Shown here piece by piece: positions 1-5,313 of a stretch of DNA of 5,313 bases. The notes beneath the pieces are model-generated. The model was not told the DNA's origin. It searched no databases and saw only the letters and a program-made list of their open reading frames with translations. The translations under genes were made by a program, and so were the position numbers. Position 1 is the first letter of the stretch, and every line of letters begins with the position of its first letter. The stretch comes from Gemmataceae bacterium (lineage in GTDB: Bacteria; Planctomycetota; Planctomycetia; Gemmatales; Gemmataceae), in contig JANWVS010000186.1 in the NCBI GenBank assembly GCA_025056835.1, positions 1 to 5,313 on the forward strand. The letters run 5' to 3'.

Positions 1-842
1 AATTCTGCGAAGACCAACATCTCTTCCTCGAACTCGCGGAGGAAATGGCGGATGACGCTTTCGGGGACGCCAGCTGCGCAATCGAGATACGCTGCCAACG
101 ACGTGTACTCCTTGCCGTTGTCATTGCAGGCCACGCAGCGGATGAACTTGCGCTGGAGATTGTAGCTGTTGATCCGCTCGAGCGGCAGCTTTGGAAAATG
201 AGCATCAAGCATCAAGTCGTCGCCTCCATGGCTGACTAGGCGAAGTTTGTGACGACTCGTCGCTAATTCGTAAGCAATGACGCCATTGTTGGTTTCCGTT
301 TTCTGAAAGTCGATCTTCAGCTCCTGGAGGATGGCTTCGAGTTTGTCGGCGGTGAGCTTTGCAAGAATCACATCGTCCATCGTCGAGGTGTTGGCAAACC
401 GCGCGAAAGACTTGGTTTCTTCATCAAACATTTGCAAGAAGCGACGAATCGCCCCTTCGGAGACGCCTCCAGTGAGATCAAGGTTGGCCTCGAGGGCCGT
501 GTATTCGCTGCGCTCGTCTTTGTGCAGGCAGGCTCGACTGAATTTGGCCCGCACATTCCAGGCGTTGATTTCCTCGAGCGGCATTTTGCCGAAAATGGCG
601 TCGATCATCAGGTCCTTGCCGCCAAACCAGTAGAGGCGGACGTTGTGGCCACCACGTTGAAAGTCGTAGTAGAAAATGCCTTGCTGTTTCGCAGGTATCT
701 TTTTGTAATCGATTTTGAGCGATACGAGCAGGGCTTCGGTCTGCTCGGTGGAGAAGTGCTTGAGGACCGGTTCGCCGGCCGCCACCGGCAGCGCGGTCAT
801 GGCCAGGCTGAGAACGGCGGATGGCAACAAAATTCGACGCAT
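1..842 (-). CDS. Exported protein with two tandem YbjN-like modules (C-terminus cut by window edge)
   Basis: An open frame starts at the ATG at 842-840 and runs off the left edge without a stop, giving 280 visible residues. A Shine-Dalgarno AAGGAG (852-857) sits 9 bases before the ATG. Residues 1-23 look like a signal peptide: MRR, a hydrophobic stretch, then PVAAG, so the product should leave the cytoplasm. Module 1 (about 31-150) carries YYDFQR (58-63), GGKDLMID (74-81), the YbjN-type signature NAWN..AKFSRA (93-104), LDLTGGVS (121-128) and a C-terminal acidic helix. Module 2 (about 163-280) repeats the same order: KLEAIL, GGDDLMLD, NSYN..RKFIR, LDCAAGV and a final helix, and is nearly complete at the edge. 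The family (YbjN, 'putative bacterial sensory transduction regulator') resembles type III secretion chaperones in fold. Its biochemical role is unsettled, so I assign none. The gene lies 53 bases downstream of a single-module paralogue. Family assignment comes from motif recall and is fairly confident; function is unknown. Confidence 0.8.
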   Translation of the reverse strand, partial: MRRILLPSAVLSLAMTALPVAAGEPVLKHFSTEQTEALLVSLKIDYKKIPAKQQGIFYYDFQRGGHNVRLYWFGGKDLMIDAIFGKMPLEEINAWNVRAKFSRACLHKDERSEYTALEANLDLTGGVSEGAIRRFLQMFDEETKSFARFANTSTMDDVILAKLTADKLEAILQELKIDFQKTETNNGVIAYELATSRHKLRLVSHGGDDLMLDAHFPKLPLERINSYNLQRKFIRCVACNDNGKEYTSLAAYLDCAAGVPESVIRHFLREFEEEMLVFAE

Positions 843-895
843 AACAGTCGGCTCCTTGCAGGGACGGCGGCGGCCGCACGGGGACTTTGCTTGCG

Positions 896-1372
896 TTATT
901 TGGCGAGGAATTGAACAAACGCTTGGATCTCGCTGTCGAAACGTTTGATGAATTGGCGGATCATGGCATCAGTGACACCGCCCAGACAGTCAAGCTGTGC
1001 TTCCAGCGAGGTGATCGTCCGTGGGCCGTTGGTTAGCTGCACTGCCCGGCTAAACTTCGATCGCATGTTCCAGGCGTTGACGTCTTCGAGAGAGAGCTGG
1101 TCGGTGAATGGTACGTCAAGCCACAAATCTTTGCCGTGATAGTTGTGCAAGCGAACCTTGACGTCGTGCCGCTGGAAGTCGTAGTAGTCGATTCCTTTGT
1201 CCTTGCCCGAACTTTTCTCGTACTTGATGCCCATGTCGCGCAAAATGGCTTCAAGTTTTTCGCTCGGCACATGTCGAGCCACCTTGGTCTTGGCTGGCTC
1301 TTGGGCCGTCGCGGCACAGGCTGTGAGGGTCAACCCGGCTAATGACACAACCAAGCGATCCGTGCGAAGCAT
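896..1372 (-). CDS. Exported single-module YbjN-like protein, possibly a lipoprotein
   Basis: The product is 158 residues from the ATG at 1372-1370, ending in TAA at 898-896. An ATG two codons upstream (1378) is also possible, but an AGAGG motif at 1383-1379 is spaced 6 bases from the 1372 start and too close to the other. The N-terminus is a signal sequence. L16-T-A-C19 fits a lipobox, while A21-T-A23 followed by Q24 fits ordinary signal peptidase I cleavage, so anchoring is undecided. The single module covers about 36-158: KLEAILRDMGI, YYDFQR (63-68), HGKDLWLD (79-86), NAWN..SKFSRA (99-110), LDCLGGV (127-133) and the terminal helix FIKRFDSEIQAFVQF. It closely parallels module 1 of the next gene, pointing to duplication. 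Both genes share strand and a 53-base spacer, so an operon led by this gene is likely. YbjN-family membership is well supported by motifs; partner and function are not known. Confidence 0.8.
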   Translation of the reverse strand: MLRTDRLVVSLAGLTLTACAATAQEPAKTKVARHVPSEKLEAILRDMGIKYEKSSGKDKGIDYYDFQRHDVKVRLHNYHGKDLWLDVPFTDQLSLEDVNAWNMRSKFSRAVQLTNGPRTITSLEAQLDCLGGVTDAMIRQFIKRFDSEIQAFVQFLAK

Positions 1373-1378
1373 GGGCAT

Positions 1379-1383
1379 CCTCT
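1379..1383 (-). promoter_or_regulatory. Ribosome binding site choosing the 1372 start
   Basis: On the minus strand AGAGG lies 6 bases before the ATG at 1372 and directly abuts the alternative ATG at 1378. The spacing favours the 1372 start. A GGGAG at 1386-1382 overlaps it and lies only 3 bases before the 1378 ATG. Confidence 0.5.
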
Positions 1384-1409
1384 CCCAGACCAATGAACAA
1401 CGAGTGCCT

Positions 1410-1438
1410 AGTTTGCGAACGCGGCGAGGCGAAGTCAA
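1410..1438 (-). promoter_or_regulatory. Candidate sigma-70-type promoter for the YbjN-like operon
   Basis: On the minus strand TTGACT (1438-1433) matches the -35 consensus at five of six bases. It is followed after 17 bases by CAAACT (1415-1410), a weak -10 with three of six matches. Transcription would begin near 1403, about 30 bases before the start codon. The -35 and the spacing are good and the -10 is poor, so this is only a candidate. Promoter consensus in planctomycetes may differ from that of E. coli. Confidence 0.3.
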
Positions 1439-1633
1439 GGCCAATCCGAGCCGCCCGCGGCACCATCTCCTGGAACGTGCGATTCGGTCGTAGCAATCCA
1501 AGCATGCAGCACGATCATTTCGCCGTGACGCGTTCGCTCATACATCTCGCTGCGGCGGAAACTCAGGCGGCTGGCCAGCGTGTTCGGCGCCACGGAGCGA
1601 CCGGCGAGCAAGGCCGGGGCGGCGACCGATACT

Positions 1634-1642
1634 TGCTATCAT
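1634..1642 (+). promoter_or_regulatory. Extended -10 promoter element just before thiO
   Basis: TG-C-TATCAT at 1634-1642 fits an extended -10 element (TGn followed by a hexamer with five of six matches to TATAAT). It ends 7 bases before the ATG at 1650, so transcription would begin at or next to the A of the start codon. No -35 hexamer is evident around 1614-1620, which is GC-rich, but extended -10 promoters can work without one. Confidence 0.4.
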
Positions 1643-1649
1643 AGACTTT

Positions 1650-2783
1650 ATGGCGAAAACCGCGGATGTCGTGATCGTCGGCGGCGGCGTCATCGGCTTA
1701 ACGACGGCATACTATCTCGGCCGGGCTAGGCTGCGCGTCGTCGTCCTCGACCAAGGAGCCTTTGGCTCGGAGTCGTCGTGGGCCGGAGCGGGGATCATTC
1801 CGCCGGGGAATCCCGAATTGGCCCGCTCGCCATTCGATCAGTTGCGAGCCTGGTCGGCGACCCTCTTTCCGGAGCTATCACGGGAACTGCGCGAGGCTAC
1901 GGGCATCGACAATGGCTACCTTCGTTGTGGCGGGCTAGAATTCACCGCCCATGACGACGGCGTCGCGGCCGAAGAATGGCGGGGCGAAGGGGTCGCGGCT
2001 CAGGCGCTGACCGCGGAACGAACTCGGGCCTTGGAGCCGGAACTTGCCGAAAGCGTCGGCGCTGCAGTCTTGTTGCCCGACATGGCCCAGGTCCGCAATC
2101 CTTGGCACATCCGGGCGTTAATCGCAGCCTGCCGCCTGCTAGGCGTCGATTTGCGACCGCATGAGGCTGGTTTCGATTTCTTGCGGGACGGCGAGCGGAT
2201 CGTAGCGGTGCAAACGGCGAGCGGCGATCTAGCGGGAGACACATTCGTTGTGGCGGCGGGCGCTTGGACCGATTTACTTCTGGCCAATTTGGGTTGCCGC
2301 CTCGGCATTCACCCCGTGCGCGGTCAAATCGTGTTGTTACACCCGGAGCGGCCGATGCTGAGCCACATTCTGTTGTGGGGACCGCGCTATTTGGTACCAC
2401 GCGGCGATGGCCGCATCCTGGTCGGTTCTACTGAAGAGAATGCCGGCTTCGAAAAACGCAACACCGACGAAGGGGTCCACGGGCTGTTGCGTCTGGCGAC
2501 AACTTTGGTTCCCGCCTTGGCCCAGGCCCCGGTCGAAAAATGCTGGGCCGGCCTGCGTCCCGCCAGCCGCGATGGTTTGCCGATAATCGGTCCGATGCCC
2601 AATGTGGCCAACCTCTACATTGCTTCCGGCCATTTCCGAGCGGGCATTCAGACGTCGATCGGTTCGGCCTTGTTGCTCAAGCAAATGATTTTGGGCGAGC
2701 CGTTGTTCTTGGCCGCGGAGGCGTTCCAAGTACCGGTGCCGAATGCCAGGTGCGACCAGCGCGACGCCGCGGAATCATCATAA
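1650..2783 (+). CDS. thiO: ThiO-type FAD-dependent glycine oxidase
   Basis: The product is 377 residues, close to the roughly 370 of Bacillus subtilis ThiO, in the DAO superfamily of FAD oxidoreductases. ThiO oxidises glycine to dehydroglycine (iminoacetate) with release of H2O2; ThiG uses that imine to build the thiamine thiazole ring in the cytoplasm. Visible features in order: FAD-binding GGGVIG (11-16) with the ribose-binding acidic residue D34; the family motif ESSWAGAG (41-48); VRGQIVLL (223-230); YLVPR (247-251); VGST (258-261); WAGLRP (299-304); GHFRAGI (327-333). Y247, R303 and R330 fall where B. subtilis ThiO has its substrate-contacting Tyr246, Arg302 and Arg329, which favours an amino-acid oxidase with a small substrate. 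The last 20 or so residues are low-conservation tail. There is no Shine-Dalgarno before the ATG, but the start fits the family because the Rossmann strand begins at residue 6. No other thi gene is visible, so a related D-amino acid or sarcosine oxidase remains possible. Confidence 0.82.
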   Translation: MAKTADVVIVGGGVIGLTTAYYLGRARLRVVVLDQGAFGSESSWAGAGIIPPGNPELARSPFDQLRAWSATLFPELSRELREATGIDNGYLRCGGLEFTAHDDGVAAEEWRGEGVAAQALTAERTRALEPELAESVGAAVLLPDMAQVRNPWHIRALIAACRLLGVDLRPHEAGFDFLRDGERIVAVQTASGDLAGDTFVVAAGAWTDLLLANLGCRLGIHPVRGQIVLLHPERPMLSHILLWGPRYLVPRGDGRILVGSTEENAGFEKRNTDEGVHGLLRLATTLVPALAQAPVEKCWAGLRPASRDGLPIIGPMPNVANLYIASGHFRAGIQTSIGSALLLKQMILGEPLFLAAEAFQVPVPNARCDQRDAAESS

Positions 2784-3103
2784 TGCCCTACCTGCATGAG
2801 TACCGACAGGGCAATGACGTGGCCTGGTTGTCCGGTCCACGGGGAGGAACCCGGCGTAGCGCAGGCGGCTTTTGTGCGTCGTAAATTCGCCTGGTGCCGA
2901 GGGACCTTACTATCCTAACCGCGCGAAAGCGGCTCGGGCCGTCCGATGGTAGGGCAAGTCTTTATTTTTCGAACGAGCCGAACGAATGAGCCGCCAACGG
3001 AACAGCTGTCCCGCATGCGCGAGCGGCGCCGACGAACTCCTAGGCCATGTGGGCGGAAATGTCGTGCAACCGCGGCCGAGTCGGGATGGCGCACGAGCCG
3101 CGC
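2784..3103. other. Intergenic stretch between convergent genes, no gene recognised
   Basis: These 320 bases separate the stop codons of thiO and the protease gene. Short open frames occur on both strands but none has a recognisable domain or convincing start. Structure is limited: an inverted repeat TGCCCT (2784-2789) / AGGGCA (2808-2813) with an 18-base loop directly after the thiO stop; a small CGC-GAAA-GCG hairpin (2922-2931); an overlapping CGGC-TCGG-GCCG hairpin (2930-2941); and a T-rich run (2961-2969). The T run is about 20 bases from the nearest stem, so no standard intrinsic terminator is called, although both transcripts must end in or near here. Confidence 0.5.
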
Positions 3104-5170
3104 TCATTGGGTCGCTCGGATCGACAGCTTGAAGTCTCCGAAGCGGCCGTCAAAGTGTGTGGCGATGATGCGGTAGACGCCGTCGGCTGGCGGGGCAAAG
3201 ATCAGTCGCGCGTTCAGCTTGCCGCCGCTGTCGTCGTCGAATGCCAACTCATGGCCAAGCGGGTTCTCGATGCGCAAGTATGGATCGAATTGGGTGCTGG
3301 TCAGGTCGATTTGGTATTTGACACCGGCCTTCATTTTGACCTCAAAAACCTTGGCGCGAGACTTCGTCGGCTTGCCCTGTACTACGTCGATAGGGTCGGT
3401 GGGGACAAGCACGCCGCCGAGTTGTAGCCCGAGTGGTCCGATCTCGTAGATTTTTCGCGGCAGTCCTTCGGCGACGGTGATTTCATAAGCGCCGGTTTTG
3501 TAGTCGTACGTCGTCGCCACCAAGCGGTAGATGCCGTCTTGTTTGGGAGTGAAGTACAACGTCGAGTGGCCGTTGCCGCCGAGGTCCTCGTTTTTCAGCG
3601 GTACCAAGGCCATGTTCTCCAACCGCAGGTACGGATCGAAGTCTCGGCTTTTCATGTCGATCACGTAAGCCTTGTCTTTCTTTAGTAAGAGGTTAAAAGT
3701 CTGCGCTGCGGATTGCATGACGGGATCGCGTGGATCGTGCGGCGAGAGGTTGCCGGTGAACTTCCAGCCTTTGCTATCGATCGGCTGCGCCGTTTCCTCG
3801 CGAATGCGCAGAGTAAACGGTCCCACGGAAGCGTTTTGGTAGACGGTGGCGGTGATTTGATAGTCGTCGTCCTTGGGGGGACTGACGACCACCAGAGCAT
3901 TCAGAAGGCCGCCGGAATCATCGTCCTCCGCGACAACGCGGCCCGCAGAGTCGCGGACGATCAGCCAGGGGTCGATTTGCTTGGGATCGCCGCGCATTTC
4001 GATGACGTAGTGCTTACCGGCCTTGACCTTGTGCGTGAAGCGCTTGGCTGGCTGAAGGCGCAAGCGATCCGGCGGATCGTCGCGAGTGAGTTGGCTGGAA
4101 TAGATGATTTGCGTGAAGTCGATGATGGCAAGGTTGGGCGGGGTCAAAACGGTCTTTCCGGTGCCGTTGACATAGCTGGCCTGATAAACAATCGCCAGCT
4201 TTTCCTGCCCGTTGCCGGCGAGGTTGAAGGTGCCGCGGCCGCGTCCCTCACCAATCTTCAGCGGAAGGCGTTTGGCTTGATCGAGTGGACGAACGCGGCC
4301 TTCCTTGTCGGGCGGCGGCAAAGTCTTGGCGTCGGCGGGGCGATAATGGATCGCCAAATCCTTGATCTTGCCCAACGGATCGAGCAAAGTAGATTCGACA
4401 TGCACTTCCGCCATTCCCTTGGCGACCTTGAGCGTGTCAAACAGCACCACGCCGACTGTACCTTGCATGATCTCCTCAAGCGGCTGCACGGGTACGGCAA
4501 AGCCGATACGGGCTTTTTGGATTTTGGAGACCGCGATGCCCACCAAAGTGCCTTTCTCGTCGACGACGGGACCGCCGCTGTTGCCGGGATTGATCTCGGC
4601 GTCGATCTGCACTAGTTTGACCTGTCCCTTGTCGTCTTGCCGCAAGCTCGAAACCGTGCCTTTGGTGATGGTGATCGCGGGGTTGTTTTTGCCGAGCGCT
4701 AAGCCTTCGCCGAAGGGAAAGCCGAAGGCATAGACCGTCATGGTTTCAACGACCTCGATGCTGTTGTCGATCGGAATCGGCTTGGGCAAGTTCTTGACAC
4801 CGGTCACCTTGATAATGGCCAAGTCGCGGGCCGGATCGCTGGCGATGATGGTGGCGTCCACGGTGATCTCTTGGGGCAAACCGCTGTGGAAAACGACTTG
4901 GGGCGGCCGGGCGTGGACTTCGCCGGGCAAGGGACTGACGACGTGGTGATTCGTCGCGATCAGGGCTGTTTCACCGTCGACGTGGATGACGAAGCCTGAG
5001 CCGGTCGTGGAGATCGGTTTGCCGAGCGGCACCATAAACTGCACTTTGATGTAGACGGAGGCAGCTTTGAGTTCTTTGAGCGTCTTTGCGGGAATGCCGC
5101 CGGCGACGACAGTCGCCGCAGAGCACACGACAATTCCCAGGGTTGCCACCAGGCGAACAATGCGGGACAT
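3104..5170 (-). CDS. Secreted HtrA-like trypsin-family serine protease with three PPC-like C-terminal domains
   Basis: The product is 688 residues, predicted to be a secreted serine endopeptidase. An ATG 18 codons upstream (5224) is in frame, but the 5170 start has GGAG 6 bases before it and is followed directly by a signal peptide (MSRIVR, hydrophobic core, TVVAG, cleavage near 23-25). The trypsin-like domain spans about 38-235. Its triad is H76 in TNHHVV, D116 in DPARDLAII and S198 in NPGNSGGP, the arrangement of HtrA/DegP proteases. Residues 236-356 match no domain I know. Three PPC-like (bacterial pre-peptidase C-terminal) beta domains follow at about 357-457, 471-567 and 584-686. No PDZ domain is seen, unlike classical HtrA, so substrate recognition probably relies on the C-terminal modules. 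The only cysteine is in the signal peptide, so the mature enzyme has no disulfides. The gene stands alone, convergent with thiO. The protease call is secure; substrate and physiological role are unknown. Confidence 0.88.
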   Translation of the reverse strand: MSRIVRLVATLGIVVCSAATVVAGGIPAKTLKELKAASVYIKVQFMVPLGKPISTTGSGFVIHVDGETALIATNHHVVSPLPGEVHARPPQVVFHSGLPQEITVDATIIASDPARDLAIIKVTGVKNLPKPIPIDNSIEVVETMTVYAFGFPFGEGLALGKNNPAITITKGTVSSLRQDDKGQVKLVQIDAEINPGNSGGPVVDEKGTLVGIAVSKIQKARIGFAVPVQPLEEIMQGTVGVVLFDTLKVAKGMAEVHVESTLLDPLGKIKDLAIHYRPADAKTLPPPDKEGRVRPLDQAKRLPLKIGEGRGRGTFNLAGNGQEKLAIVYQASYVNGTGKTVLTPPNLAIIDFTQIIYSSQLTRDDPPDRLRLQPAKRFTHKVKAGKHYVIEMRGDPKQIDPWLIVRDSAGRVVAEDDDSGGLLNALVVVSPPKDDDYQITATVYQNASVGPFTLRIREETAQPIDSKGWKFTGNLSPHDPRDPVMQSAAQTFNLLLKKDKAYVIDMKSRDFDPYLRLENMALVPLKNEDLGGNGHSTLYFTPKQDGIYRLVATTYDYKTGAYEITVAEGLPRKIYEIGPLGLQLGGVLVPTDPIDVVQGKPTKSRAKVFEVKMKAGVKYQIDLTSTQFDPYLRIENPLGHELAFDDDSGGKLNARLIFAPPADGVYRIIATHFDGRFGDFKLSIRATQ
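3113..4102 (-). repeat. Three tandem PPC-like domain repeats within the protease
   Basis: Three modules recur with a period of about 113-114 residues. Each opens with L-x3-DPxD (L361-D368, L475-D482, L588-D595). A strand of alternating hydrophobic residues then leads to DPWL or FDPYL (D400, D512, D629), next an acidic loop (DDDSGG at 416-421 and 645-650, altered in the middle copy), and last a (D/DG)xY(Q/R)(I/L)xAT strand and a closing G-(P/A/D)-(F/Y) strand. This order fits the PPC family, which in secreted proteases often follows the catalytic domain and binds matrix or polysaccharide, or is removed on maturation. Copies 2 and 3 are the more alike around FDPYLR. The repeat is at protein level; I did not see long identical DNA. 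Confidence 0.7.
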
Positions 5171-5176
5171 GATGAT

Positions 5177-5180
5177 CTCC
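5177..5180 (-). promoter_or_regulatory. Ribosome binding site deciding the protease start
   Basis: GGAG on the minus strand lies 6 bases before the ATG at 5170-5168. It supports this start over the in-frame ATG at 5224, whose extra 18 residues contain acidic residues and would bury the signal peptide. Confidence 0.65.
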
Positions 5181-5313
5181 AGATCAAGCCGACGAAGCGT
5201 CCCTAATACAATTACTGAAATCACGAGCCGCGGCGCGGGCGAGCGAACGGCACTCGTTGGCGCCAGCCTTAAACGTACCTCTCCGTGGATGTAAGGCAGT
5301 CCGTGGACAAACG

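Noticed and set aside
870..877. GCGGCCGC palindrome between the two YbjN-like genes
   Set aside because: It is a perfect 8-base palindrome with no loop or T tract in a GC-rich spacer. Chance is the simplest explanation.
432..914. 160-residue plus-strand open frame
   Set aside because: It lies antisense to the 1-842 YbjN-like gene, has no recognisable domain, and its composition is that of a reverse-complement shadow. The opposite strand has clear motifs and a signal peptide.
478..918. 146-residue minus-strand open frame overlapping the YbjN-like gene
   Set aside because: It overlaps in another frame the gene with conserved module motifs, and its translation is low-complexity and rich in Arg, Pro and Gln.
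2784..2813. Inverted repeat TGCCCT/AGGGCA after the thiO stop as a terminator
   Set aside because: The stem is only 6 bp with an 18-base loop and no T tract follows, so it does not fit an intrinsic terminator.
2929..2969. GC hairpin followed by a T-rich run as a thiO terminator
   Set aside because: The stem is 4-5 bp and the T run begins about 20 bases after it, too far for a standard intrinsic terminator.
3713..4615. 300-residue plus-strand open frame
   Set aside because: It is antisense to the protease gene in a GC-rich region where long chance frames are common. No domain or ribosome binding site was recognised.
5203..5208. TATTAG on the minus strand as a -10 for the protease gene
   Set aside because: No matching -35 is found at 16-18 bases (the region is GC-rich), and the hexamer matches consensus only partly. 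The 5171-5313 stretch shows no other convincing promoter or gene.
5171..5224. 18-codon N-terminal extension of the protease from the ATG at 5224
   Set aside because: The extension would place acidic and charged residues before the signal peptide, and the internal ATG at 5170 has a well-placed GGAG.

Overview
The window reads as a piece of a moderately GC-rich bacterial chromosome, most likely a planctomycete. This is inferred from gene content: a secreted trypsin-like protease carrying several PPC-type C-terminal domains, plus exported YbjN-like proteins. No rRNA or other taxonomic marker is present, so the assignment is tentative. There is no sign of an insertion sequence, phage gene, CRISPR array or tRNA.

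Layout. Positions 1-1372 (minus strand) hold two adjacent genes for exported proteins built from YbjN-like modules. The upstream gene (896-1372) has one module. The downstream gene (1-842, cut by the left edge) has two. The 53-base gap and good ribosome binding sites suggest one operon. A 277-base divergent region (1373-1649) separates it from a plus-strand gene for a ThiO-type FAD-dependent glycine oxidase (1650-2783), whose ATG lies 7 bases after an extended -10 element and has no Shine-Dalgarno sequence, suggesting a leaderless message. A 320-base stretch with no convincing gene (2784-3103) lies between the convergent ThiO and protease genes. Positions 3104-5170 (minus strand) encode a 688-residue secreted serine protease: signal peptide, HtrA-like trypsin domain with an intact His/Asp/Ser triad, an unassigned segment of about 120 residues, then three PPC-like beta domains. 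The last 143 bases (5171-5313) are its upstream region and contain no gene I can support.

How the parts relate. The three transcription units do not form an obvious pathway. ThiO would act in the cytoplasm, supplying dehydroglycine for the thiazole half of thiamine, but no other thi gene is visible. The protease and the YbjN-like proteins are all predicted to be exported, so a shared role outside the cytoplasm is possible but not shown. The least ordinary features are the exported, tandemly duplicated YbjN modules and the domain architecture of the protease. I see no clear evidence of a wholly new system.
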